DNA of 64,000 nt from Sthenelais limicola. Lineage: Eukaryota; Annelida; Polychaeta; Phyllodocida; Sigalionidae. A program made the position numbers and the translations under genes. The notes beneath the pieces are model-generated. The model saw only the letters and a program-made list of their open reading frames with translations. It was not told where the DNA came from and searched no databases. Shown here piece after piece: positions 12,302 to 22,482 of the stretch. Within the stretch, counting starts at the first letter, position 1. Every line of letters starts with the position of its first letter. The stretch is taken from contig OW804097.1 of assembly GCA_942159475.1 (NCBI GenBank), forward strand, positions 52,658,986 through 52,722,985, written 5' to 3'.

Positions 12302-13103
12302 CTATTTTGACTGTTTTGAGATTTCAGGGCGGAGGTTTTCTGGGATCGCATCAAGTTCATTTATATTGTAGTTGTTGCCCAGAATGCGTATTTTGTCCCC
12401 CTTCAGCTTTGCATTAGGATCCGTGTTGTCTTCACCAGCCTTCTTTACAATTAATCTGAGCAAACTTCTATTTCGACGGACCTCAGCATTGCAGTCATCT
12501 TCGAAATTCCAAAATTTATGGCTTGGATATTTATCTGGAGGGAACATAGAGGTATCGAATATGTTTCTCTTGTTCGCCATGAAGGCTTTCTTGTCGTGGA
12601 TAAATTTAAACGTACAGACAATGGACTCAGGCCTGTTGTTAAACTTTTTCTCTTGTGTAATCCGGTAGCATTCATCAATGTTCGACGATTCAAAATTTGG
12701 TACAACCAATTTAACAATGTCTGTACAAGTTGTTTCAAGGGAAGTGCCTTGCCTACCTCTGACACCTGTGAAGACCACCGATTTACTTCGCAGTTTGGTA
12801 TCAACCTCGTTGTTAGTTGATTTCTGATGTTTCAGTTCTTGCATGAGAAAGTTTACTGTAGATTCTAGGGACATTACCTTTTGAGAGAGACTTAGTAATT
12901 TCCTGAAGTTCCACTCATGCAATCACTTCCTCACGATGAGATGTTGCGATGTTCTTTACACACGTATTTGTATTATTCACGCATTCCACTAGATCGTTGT
13001 GTCCCACCAAAAGATCGTTCAGGGTATCCTCAGGGCTATCTGTAATTTCATCTTGGCCATCTGCCTCAGCCATGTTGTTTTGTGGAGTAGGATTACTGTT
13101 CAT
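12302..13103 (-). pseudogene. LINE D ORF1, N-terminal part: coiled coil and RRM-like domain (frameshifted)
   Basis: The start at 13103 opens an acidic N-terminal segment of 62 codons that ends at 12915. Reading continues in the next frame, overlapping near 12920, for 206 codons. This second part begins with a coiled coil (LSLSQKVMSLESTVNFLMQEL). An RRM-like domain of the L1/CR1 ORF1p kind follows, with SKSVVFTGV as the first strand, DECYRI in the middle, and SIVCTFKFIHDKKAFMANKR as the second RNA-binding strand region. Such proteins form trimers on the element RNA. The last codons before the stop at 12302 abut the TIR of an inserted element at 12290. Confidence 0.7.
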
Positions 13104-13140
13104 ACCACAAATATCAATTTTAGAGTGAATATCCCCCTCG

Positions 13141-13219
13141 TTAACCCTTTAAGGACGGGAGGCTGCATTAATGCAGTATTTGTATTGAATATCAATACCT
13201 CCCGTCCTTAAAGGGTTAA
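13141..13219. mobile_element. 79-bp piggyBac-type MITE
   Basis: A 22-bp perfect inverted repeat (TTAACCCTTTAAGGACGGGA then GG) forms both ends. The outer TTAA serves as the target duplication and the next bases are CCC. TTAA duplications with CCC-starting TIRs are diagnostic of the piggyBac superfamily. The central 35 bases include a second small palindrome (TGCATTAATGCA). It lies in the 5' leader of LINE D, 38 bases upstream of the ORF1 start. Confidence 0.8.
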
Positions 13220-13645
13220 TGGTCTTTTTTAGCTCCGGCGAGTAACCAGTTTTACTATGTCGCCGACGCTTTGGCCGTAGCATGGCTTGTCCTCATCTGT
13301 GAAATGTACCTTGTGTTCACACGGCGGGAGGATGTCTATCCAATACACCTGTAATATCGCTCAGGTGACGTGTTTTTCTTCGGATAGCTGCTTACAGAGT
13401 TTATAGTTGCATGGATTTGTATTACAAATAGGACCTCCGTATCGTATGGCAGGGTAATCCAATAGATCGGTAGGTTTTTAAAAGCAAAATACCCAATTTT
13501 GTCCCGTTTGCTCACGCGCTTTGGTTCACAGGCTTCTGGTCACGTCGGCCATCTTGAATTCTGAATATATGGTGTATTTTTAAACACGTGTAGTGGGTTT
13601 GATATGTAATGATTACCTAATTTACTACTTTTCATATACTACACA

Positions 13646-13720
13646 TTTTTTTTTTTTTTTTTTTTTTAAACAATTTTATTTGCAGATATTCACAACAGTG
13701 ATACGTCTAATCTCCAAGTA
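13646..13720 (-). mobile_element. 3' end of a poly(A)-tailed retroposon
   Basis: A run of more than 20 T on the plus strand is followed by AAACAATTTTATTTGC, so on the minus strand an AATAAA signal sits about 10 bases before a poly(A) tail. This is the hallmark of a reverse-transcribed RNA end. Its upstream limit (higher coordinates) is unknown. A similar arrangement occurs near 51980. Confidence 0.6.
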
Positions 13721-16260
13721 CAAACGATATTTAACAATCAATACAAAAAACATTATCCATTTAATCCATTAAGTACATATCTATTATATCTTCAAAACGT
13801 CTGGTATTAAGTGACATTTCACCAATATTAATCTCTCAATCATTACCTATACAGATCATTACAAATGATGTACATTGTACTTCCACCTTTTACTACTAGT
13901 CAGTGTTACCACTACACATGTACATAATTATCGAAAACACATAATGGAATTAACCAATATTTTTCAATTCTCATTTGCAATAAAAAAAGGTTGTTGAGTG
14001 AAGTTTTATTCGGGCATACACATTTTACAAGAGTAATATTCTCTGCGCAAGACCTGGCTATAGAAAATAATAGCTACCATTACACAAGTGCTTATAATAT
14101 ACAAGCATTACAGTTAATTCATTTTTAGTTTAAAGCTGCATTCTCAGCTAATTTCCGACAAAAGATAAAATAATTATTGTCTATTTAGTGCTCTATACAT
14201 TCCAGACCCACCCAAAGGGCACCCTGATAGAGTATTAAAGGATTTTAACCTGTTGTTCTTGGTGTAAAATTTCATTGTAAAATAATTATTTAGAGGACCC
14301 GCCGAAATCTCCCTTCTTTTCAGTCTGAGTCTCTATCATCTTCTTATAGATTGGGAATCCTTTTGGAATCGAAAATGTAGAACAACACTGGCTAGATAGG
14401 TATATCAAGAAGCCAACTAATTGCACTATTAATCCCATTTGATCCAGATTGTCACTGTAGATCAGCAAAAAAGAATCATAGAAATATTCTAGAAAAAGCC
14501 ATGAATTCAGGGAAAACTCCGGACATTCAAGGAAATATAAATCTTTCTTCATTTTCTTTATTTGAATCTTTCATTATACAGTACCCGGACACACCCAGGT
14601 GCTGTTTTAACCGCAGTTTGCAATGCGGCAAATTCACTGCAGTCATCGCGGGCAGCAAAGAGCGGCAAGCGTTACTCGTTGTGACGCGATCCCATCACCG
14701 CGGTCGCCGCGGAAACATGTGAACGCGGTGATTGCAGTATAACAGTATAGGGACGTCACACATATGATGCTGTTGGACCGCGCTAAATGGGGGTGGGGGT
14801 TTGGGGTGGGGGGGGGGGGGGGGCAGGTATTGCGCAATATTGGTTTCATGCTTATTATTTATGCTTTTATTCAGCCTTAGAATATCATCATTTCATCATT
14901 TGGGTTCATTTGGGTTCATTCTTGTCGAAGTAGCCTCATTTCCTCATATCATTTTCTTGTTGAAATATTTTGTCATACCAGCATCTACAAAGAATGAAAT
15001 ACAGCTATATTTGGTACAATTTATACACAATTATTTCTGCTCATTATCATGTCATATATCATATCAATTCTCCTTGATTCCTCCTTAGAAAAAGGGATGA
15101 AAAAACGACCCATTGGTCTGTAGATATTTCAGCCCGGCCCCGACACTCATATGGTCTATATATATAAGCCTGCTCCACCCATCTTTTTTGCGGATTTTGA
15201 GCTAAAAAGTACCCCCTTTTCAGGCGGAAAAGCTTTGAAAAACACCTAATCCTTGGTCTACTAGGCCTAAGACAGCAGAAATCCGTTGCATCCTGTTATA
15301 GGATCTCCTAGTTTCTTGTGTTAACAGCAGTGTCCTGTAATCTGCAGGTCAGAAATAACTAATGGCTGGTTGGTCTTTATATGTAAGGAGTGTGGGGGCC
15401 AGGTATTTCAGTCTCTCCTTCTTCATTTCCTAAAAGAACAAAAGTTTGACAATGTTAAGTAAGTATATGTAATGAAATTGAACAATGAGAAGAAAAGATA
15501 TCTTATTTACCTGTGTGATGCAGACACATATGATAATCGCCTTGAGTCATACCTGAAATAAGAAAATATAATATAAAACCTAAATTCATCAGAGAATAAA
15601 TGCATGTATCAAGAAAATATGATGTTCACAATTGATCAAATGAATCTCAATGGTACATACTTTACACAGCTTACCAAGTATGCTTCTATATATACAATAC
15701 ATGCAGACATAATAGACACCTACCCTCTGTGACGGCAGGATTGCATCTGATGTATCCACGCCAATAATTCCCGCCAAAACCATGAATCCTTTGTTCCTAG
15801 GCCTTGTACATAGGGGATGGCTGTTGCTTCTATTTCCGCCCTACCCTGCATGGGTTGTTTGTTCAGGGATTAAGGAGTAGAGGGGACTTTTCCAGATTGG
15901 ATAACTGATGGTATTAATTAGAAGGAGAAGGAACAATAGGGTGGCAGAGGGGTTGGGGCAAGTTATTTATGTAAACTCTGAACCATGTAGAGAAATATAG
16001 TAAGCCTAGAGAAATATCTAGGAAGTAATGAAATAGCCTAGGAATTGGTGTATTACATTATCAAGTACCCCATAGCTATGTTCCAATATTGCTAACAGGG
16101 ACCATGGGTTTTGTTTTTTTAAAAATATTTTATTGGTTTTGATATACCATCCATCACAGGTGAATCATGGTACTGACACATAAGATTGGTTTATTCTAAT
16201 AACAAAATAAATCATGTAAATCATGACGATCATTATGCCCAGAAAAAGAACCTTCCAATG
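13721..16260. other. Non-coding stretch, no supported gene
   Basis: No ORF above 95 codons and no motif. A G/C-rich patch at 14640-14830 ends in a long G run (14804-14823). The 3'-terminal retroposon at 13646 may extend some way into this stretch. Confidence 0.4.
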
Positions 16261-16372
16261 ACTGCAGTAGAACCAGGAAGCCGTGTGATTCCTGACTGCA
16301 GTTCTACATATCTCATAGGTAGGTATATGAAGTGCATCAGGGAATCACACAGCTTCCTGGTTCTACTGCAGT
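16261..16372. repeat. Long hairpin: 35-bp inverted repeat
   Basis: The left arm (16261-16294, starting ACTGCAGTAGAACCAGGAAG) and the right arm (16338-16372) are inverted copies with only two differences, separated by a 43-base loop. The transcript would fold into a long stem. Either a MITE or a hairpin RNA source is possible; there is no clear target duplication. Confidence 0.85.
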
Positions 16373-17216
16373 GACCCCCACACAGGCAGAGCATTATAAG
16401 AGCGGCGAATGCGCGGAGAACGGGGACTGCACAGATGATGCAGTGAGTGATGGTTTCAACGCACGTTGCCAATCTCTGTGTGTGACTCGGGACTCTAGAT
16501 AAAGGAAAGAAAAACCGATAAAAATATTTTTGGGTCGCTTTATCAGGGAATGCAGCTTTAAATAACGACAAAAATGTTTCAATAACAAAAGCCTATGTTG
16601 TTAATTATATATACGGATATGTATTATATAATCATACCAATATAAGCATAGCCTACTACTTTCTAGAACGACCATATAATACTCTCTTATTCATTATGCC
16701 ATGAACATTATTGTACCGCGAGGTGATGATGGTAAAAGAATAAGTGAGAGGCGACCTTGGGAAATTAAAATTTTATTTTGATTTTATATTTTTAAATAAA
16801 GTATAAAACTTGTAAATTTATATAAAAATTGGTAAATATTTAAATAAGGTAAAAGTGATGTAAATGAAGTTTTAGTGAGATGAGATTATGATTGAATGAT
16901 TGATAAAGATAATTAGCCAAGGTGCCAATTTTTAATAAAGGTTGTATAGTGTAAGTGGGGTGTGTGGTTGATAATGTTAGTATAGATAAGATAATAGTTT
17001 GATTGTATGTTAAATGTAAAAGTAGTAAAATGTCTATGGCCGTGAGCGGCGAGTCTTTTGCATGTTGGCATATGAGAGTATTTTCAGAGAAGTCCAAGCC
17101 GTGAGTGGCGAGTCTTTGTTTGAAGCCAAATGGCTGTTATTTAGGGTGGAGATGGGAGGGTGAATTAAGAGGTATGATTAGCCCATGAGCGAGCAGTTCG
17201 TTTTTATTAGGATTTT
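16373..17216. other. 3' flank of DIRS-type element 2 with a short direct repeat
   Basis: No gene. A 20-bp sequence GCCGTGAGYGGCGAGTCTTT occurs at 17039-17058 and again at 17098-17117. Since it lies just beyond the recombinase gene, it may belong to the 3' terminal repeats that DIRS/PAT-type elements carry. I could not find its partner at the 5' end. Confidence 0.4.
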
Positions 17217-18094
17217 CTAGGGGCTTTTGGGAGCACATATTGCGGCCGTTATGGCATGATTCATTGTGTTATCCTTGGTGGAGATGTACTGGCGATATGC
17301 ATCTGATTTCCAGCAGCCAAACCTTTGTATAAGAAGTTCGGGGCAACCACTGGCGTAGGCGTTAGTAGCCGTGGATTTCCTGAGAATATGCTGTGAGAAC
17401 TTAGCATATGAGACTCCGATGGTTTTCAATGCTGTTTTCCAAGTACGAGCCACAAAGGTGGCTGGCATTGGCGTCCTAGTAGCTGGGAACATGAAACACG
17501 GGTCAGACTTGTGTCGTGTGGGTGTATGATCAAACATTGCAGCCAGTATCTTTACTGGGCACAGTTGTGGTTCCTTGGATGGCTGTATGTTTACGACTTT
17601 TGACTCATAGGCTGACTGTAGATTTTTGGCGCTTTTAATGGTAATGGTGACTTCTTGTGAGCTGATTTTCACGTCTCTGCGTTTGAGATGTTGCTGGGGG
17701 TCGAACTTGTTGAGTGTCGGTGCCACCACCTCTGATTGGCGCAGTGCAGCATAGTAGATAACTAGTATTGCAGCTTTCGCACACAGAGACTTCTGGTCGT
17801 GCCCGATCTCGAGGACGGCGGCTCTGAGTATATCATTTGGGTCTGCTAGCTTGGCTTTAGGAGTGAAGGTTTTATCACGGTTGATGGCCCTGAGGGCCCA
17901 TGCTACCCTGTGGTGGTCTAGGGGTTGGTGGGCTGATCGACTTCTCGTAGGGCTGTGCGTATGTGGGAAATCAGGTTTTTTTATCGTCCGCGGGGAGGCG
18001 ATGCTTTGGCACAAGTGTTCGATATAAGCACAGATTATCATGTAGGTGGGTCTAAGTGGATTCACTCCTACCTGTTCCATGAAGTCAGAATACC
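17217..18094 (-). pseudogene. Tyrosine recombinase of DIRS-type element 2 (N-terminally broken)
   Basis: About 290 codons remain. The SAM-like N-terminal core is represented by SDFMEQVGVNPLRPTYMI and the linker by PLDHHRVAWALRAINRDKTF. The catalytic part shows the first Arg in YYAALRQSEV, then the box HILRKSTATNAYASG (H..R), then FGCWKSDAYRQYIS with the W and the nucleophilic Tyr. Such enzymes integrate the circular cDNA through a strand exchange and leave no target duplication. The true start is lost because the frame runs directly into the poly(A) tract of the inserted segment. From SDF onwards the frame is open to its stop. Confidence 0.85.
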
Positions 18095-18508
18095 TTTTTT
18101 TTTTTTTTTTTTTTTTTATTGTATTAAAGGCCAATTACATAAACCAATTACATAGCCAATTACTATTCACTGCTGACAGTCTGTTCTCTCGGGTCCCTTT
18201 GGCCCATGCCTCTCCTTGTCTTGCGACCGCCCTCTTCATCAGAATTCCTGGAATATTTATCAACAGAAAAAGCATTTAGAGCGAACATACACAGTTCCAC
18301 ATATACAAGGCAGCGTTCATCAATGAGTGCTTTTGCTTTATCACGATATTTAGTGTTAAGATGACTCAACGTCTGTTGAGATATTTAGTGACCATTTCTT
18401 TGGTTTTACTGACCTTGTTCTCCGGTATGCTTAATCTGTCATGGTCGGCGCATCTATGAGTATACCGAGCCAGCGGACGCAGGATGCTGGCGGCTGTCTC
18501 TTATCCTC
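18095..18508 (-). mobile_element. Poly(A)-tailed chimeric retroposed segment inside DIRS-type element 2
   Basis: On the minus strand the segment has three parts. First, 18508-18372 is a near-identical copy of the element's own RT region 19224-19090 (137 bases). Second, 18371-18118 is unrelated and contains a reading frame of about 67 codons with NTKYRDKAKALIDERC and a charged C-terminus. A short AT-rich tail follows in which CCAATTACATA-like units occur three times on the plus strand. Third is a run of 23 A (18117-18095) immediately behind an AATAAA-like sequence. This looks like cDNA made by template switching from one RNA to another. No clean target duplication is visible. Confidence 0.65.
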
Positions 18509-18509
18509 A

Positions 18510-18780
18510 AGTTGTCTGCTAGGATATTGTCTTCCCCAGAAATGTGGCTATATGTGATGTGTACGTCAAGCAACGCCTGTACCATCCATGCCATTCTTGC
18601 GGCCTCCAACATGACCTGATTTTGGCCCCTTCCTGTGCTAAAAACCGAAACACTAGCAATATTGTCACACCAGACTCTGATGTGGGAGCCCCTGTCACTC
18701 TTATTGAGGAGGGAGTGTAGGGCAATGGGTATGTTCACAGCTTCAAGTTAGATATGTTCTCATACTCCTCCCCTATGTCC
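18510..18780 (-). pseudogene. RNase H of DIRS-type element 2
   Basis: The segment contains IPIALHSLLNKSDRGSHIRV, then WCDNIASVSVFSTGRGQNQ with the catalytic-type D.N. HISGEDNILADNL follows, the terminal HI.G..N..AD signature. The sequence then runs straight into the inserted chimeric segment, so the end of the domain is cut. The first catalytic region toward the RT is degenerate. Confidence 0.7.
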
Positions 18781-18846
18781 GCGACTTGTTTTGAGTAAGC
18801 CTCCTGTTATCGGCACCTCCTACTCCAGTCAGGCATGCATCAACGA

Positions 18847-20311
18847 CTATTTCTTTATTTGGGATGAGTGAGTGTATAACAGCTCGGCCGTTCCACTCTC
18901 TACAAAAGTCTGAGAACCATTGAAGGTCCTTAAATCTTCATGTCCTTGTTTATATTTATGTACTTTCCTTTCATTGCTCTTAACCCCTCGAGGAGTCGAC
19001 TGAACAAACAATCTGGCGCGGGGTACGCATTTAGCCAGGTGGATCAAGATGCCAATGACAGACTGCAATTCCCTGCGTGACTTGGAACATCTGTTGAGAT
19101 ATTTAGTGACCATTTCTTTGGTTTTACTGACCTTGTCCTACTGGATGCTTAATGTAATAGTCGGCGCATCTATGAGTATACCAAGCCAGCGGATGCAGGA
19201 TGCTGGCGACTGTCTCTTATCCTCGGCCTCAGGAAGTTCCAGTTCCGAGAACAGTTTGATGGCTCTATGGTAGTCTTGTTCGGCCTGGTCTTTATCTGCA
19301 GAAATAATCACGAGATCATCAAGATACATCTTTGACTTAATACCATCTTTACTCAAAATATGCACTATGCTGTCTGCCACCCTCTGCATGTGACAGGACG
19401 ATGTCCTGGCACGGAAGGGCATAGTTACATCAAGGTAGTATTTTGATTCCCATTTAATACACAGAAGGGGACAGTCTAGTGGATCACTTTTGAAATTTTT
19501 GTATGCTCTGGAGATATCTATTGTAGACATATATGCGCCAGGGCCGATATCAAGAAGGTCCTCGACTAGGCTTTCAACGCTGGGGACCCCCCAGGACCCC
19601 CCACAGATTGTTTTTAAGGAGATAGGCATTAACAGACTTGTCCTCTGGATAGCTAAGCTCTATAATAACTCTTCGGGCGTCTGTGCCTCTTTTTTCTCTA
19701 GACATTATGGGGGAGCAGTGGTAGCATTCCGTGAAGGGGGGGGGGGGGGGGGGGCTTGCCATGGGTCCCACCAGTCCCCCGAGTCTACGTTCTTTATTAA
19801 CGAAATCATTTATTTTTGGGGCAAACTGCTCTGCACTAGGGTGGTTGCAGCCGGTGTCATCATGTGAGACCGGTCCCAGATACCCCATTGGAAATCCATA
19901 TGCAATAAACTCATACAATTGTCTATCTTCATCATTTCGATCGAGATACTGTTTCCAAGCTGCTAAGTTTAGTTCGGTAGGCAACACTTTCTTAGCTGCG
20001 ACAGAGTTAGGTAGTCCAGTTGCACGGACCGCCTCATATATGTCACGGTGGGTCGGGTCAGTGTCGTCGCGAGTCATGCGCGGCCATAGACTTTTACGGT
20101 CATGTACAAAAGTATGAGGGCCCAAGTTCTGATCACTATGTTCTATTATCCCGGCACATTGTAATCGAATGTCAGAAAATTCAATAGTTTGACCTACTAT
20201 ATGTGTGTATGGTTCCACTCTTCGATGAGGCATGCTCTCCGGCATCAGTGTGCTCATTGTGATATTTACTGACATCGATCGCACCTTGTGTTGACACTTG
20301 TTGACGGCCAT
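18847..20311 (-). pseudogene. Reverse transcriptase of DIRS-type element 2 (two or more breaks)
   Basis: The N-terminal part (20311-19574) has LAAWKQYLDRNDEDRQLYEF, GFPMGYLGP, a GPMASPP region expanded by a G run, and DARRVIIELSYPEDKSVNAY. A frameshift near 19600, where CCCCCC-rich repeats occur, leads to 19629-19138. That part has the A box MSTIDISRAYKNFKSDP, a MPFRARTSSCHMQRVAD block and the catalytic box SKMYLDDLVIISAD. After a stop at 19138 the thumb continues in 19113-18847 with KSRRELQSVIGILIHLAKCV and a FNGS motif. The catalytic YLDD is intact. The residues fit the DIRS1/PAT group better than Ngaro, judged from memory. Confidence 0.8.
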
Positions 20312-20600
20312 CTTTCATGATCTTTGGCTTGTCTCGTAGCATGCAAGAGGTTAGCCGAGACTTCTGGGTGGGCGTGGCCCTCTTGATTGTTTACCTTCTC
20401 CCCTCAAGCGATAATATGGCTGTCACTGTCACTCGCAGGTATGAAAACAGGTGCCTCTGGGTTCAATCTCCTCGGGACACCTCCTACTCGTTTTTTGAAG
20501 CTGAGTTCTGTGTGCCTTGCTGGTAGGAGTAGTCTCTAGCAGTCCCCCGCTGTCCACTACTGCTGCCTCCAGCCTGGGGTGCTCGGTGACTGTTGTGATC

Positions 20601-21765
20601 TCACTGCCCGGTTGCATGTATGACACGTCTCATGCACTCCACGACCAAATGTGTACAACTTTTGCCTACAGAGTCACAATAGGAACAAATATGAATTGCA
20701 AATACAGGTCCATCACTATGGTTAGCGCCATGTCTACACCCCTGCCTGCTATTGTAAGCTCTACATACTACCTTATGCCTTCCTTGTAGTGATCTGTTAC
20801 CCGAAGCATTAGAACTCCCTCTATTGGATGCGCCAGCCGCAGCCGATCCATTATAATTACTGTATGTATGTGCTGAGGCAGTGAGGCAGAGGCGCACTTG
20901 CTCCTCCTGAATGCTACTCTTCTCCTCCCAGTCAATAGTACCATCCTCTATAGAGTCCCAGATATACTGTGTCCAGCAACGTACAGCTGGCCACGGGCGC
21001 TCAAGACAGTCTTTAGTAACCCTTCTTAAATGATGTATCCTCATAGTCCTCAGCCTCATAGGCCCTGTGATCTGCTAGTAGTGCGATAAACGCGTCCATG
21101 TACTCCATGGCAGACATGGTACTTCGGGCGACCAGCCGTTGCTTGACCATAGCCACCCCCTCCCTCGATAGATACATATATGGCTTGGACATGATCCTGG
21201 ACACATGAACATGAGATAATATATTCATCTTACCCCTGAGGCCTGATGCACGCTTCTCTCTCTCTATTTCTTTCTCTAGATACCTGTCACTCTCCATCTT
21301 GCATTTCAGAACTGATAGCTCATGTAGCTTGCCCTTCTTTGACCCTTTCTTGCCTTTCTTGGGAGGGGGTGAGGGGAGCTCCGGCTCACTCGCGCTCTTG
21401 CTGCTACTGCTGTCATCCTCCTCGCTAGAACTGGTTTGGACTGGTTTGCTCTTCTGCTTTCCCATAGCCATACTCTTGACCACCACTGCCAATTGTTTTG
21501 CAATTTTTTCGATAGTGCCTTGCAACTGTCCCATATTTTTGGCCATCGTCTTGCACTTAGAATCCAATTGAGTCATAGTCACTCATTTGGCCTTCCCTGT
21601 CTTCTTCACAATCACAGGCGATTGGGGCTCTGAGTGTTCTGAGACCGGGGCCCTCTCGTCCTGAGTACCGGCGGTCTCTTCGGTTTTGTCATCTACAATC
21701 TCATTGCTTTCCTCGTCTTCGGGGTTCTTCCCACGAGCACTTCTTGTTGCTTTGTCGTTAGCCAT
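20601..21765 (-). pseudogene. Gag-like protein of DIRS-type element 2 (in-frame TGA and a frameshift)
   Basis: An acidic N-terminus (21765-21586) is followed by an in-frame TGA at 21583-21585. A coiled-coil segment (LDSKCKTMAKNMGQLQGTIE) and a Ser/Glu/Lys-rich linker follow, then the conserved region with YEAEDYEDTSFKKGY. Near 21040 the frame shifts, and reading continues (21059-20601) with ERPWPAVRCWTQYIWDSIED. It ends in a zinc region where VCRAYNSRQGC, HICSYC and C..LVVEC give a C..C..H..C..C..C..C layout typical of DIRS Gag. RNA binding is the expected role. Confidence 0.75.
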
Positions 21766-22438
21766 AGCTGATAATAGTATTTACTCATTAACAGGTAAGC
21801 TAGTATAGGTGTTGAAGGTAGCAGTGTGGGTGAAATGGGTCCACAACTGCGTAAACTTCACTTCTGCCAATGTAAATTTGATGCAAGTGTGTTGGTGGCG
21901 AGAGGTGAAGTGAGGTGAATTTGGGTTGTGTGTATTAGTAGGGTCGACTGACCGCTAGGTGGCATAGCGGTCAATCTAGGGGTTATGTGCGGGAATGATG
22001 ACCCAGTATCGCATGTAGCGATGCCGAACACATTTAGGATTCTATAGATACGAATATTGAACTTTTTATAACGTTTTCAGATAAGGCAAGAACAGTTCCT
22101 CCTTCACTGCACTTATATGTTTATACAAGAATTCTAAGCTAGATCGACTGAGAGAAAACAACCACCGGCGAGCAATAGTGGAAGTGAAGTCTGCAGTGAG
22201 TCTTCAGGGAAAAGGATTTGGGCGGGTCCTCCAAATACAGATGAGGACGTTTTAGAAGTCCTGTAACAAATGATAAAAACTGGACATATTCCTCTGAAAA
22301 TTTGGTTAAATGAGTTTTAGATGTGTTGGAACAAAAAGTAGAAAATGTTCAGTTCTTGACTTAACACATTCCTTTGCTACAACATTATTACTTCCATATA
22401 TAATTCCATATACACTATGATAGACAGTACGATATATG

Positions 22439-22482
<44 letters not shown>

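Larger units (their letters stand above)
7235..13103 (-). mobile_element. LINE D: CR1/L2-like non-LTR retrotransposon with ORF1 and ORF2
   Basis: ORF1 (13103 to 10968, interrupted) and ORF2 (10092 to 7235) lie on the same strand, separated by about 870 bases. ORF2 has an N-terminal APE-type endonuclease and a central RT. ORF1 has a coiled coil, an RRM-like domain and a NADAR domain. The ends are not sharply defined. I see no clear target duplication, and the DIRS-type Gag begins 170 bases after ORF2 ends, so one of the two may have inserted next to or into the other. The element is 5'-complete at least through ORF1, which is unusual for old LINE copies and suggests a fairly young insertion. 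Confidence 0.8.
17217..21765 (-). mobile_element. DIRS-type retrotransposon 2 with tyrosine recombinase
   Basis: The order is Gag (21765-20601), RT (20311-18847), RNase H (about 18780-18510) and tyrosine recombinase (about 18094-17217), which is the DIRS order. No LTRs, integrase or aspartic protease are seen, as expected. All genes contain frameshifts or stops. A 414-base foreign segment with a poly(A) tail lies between RNase H and recombinase. A 15-base G run at 19739-19753 has expanded inside the RT and adds prolines. Confidence 0.85.
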
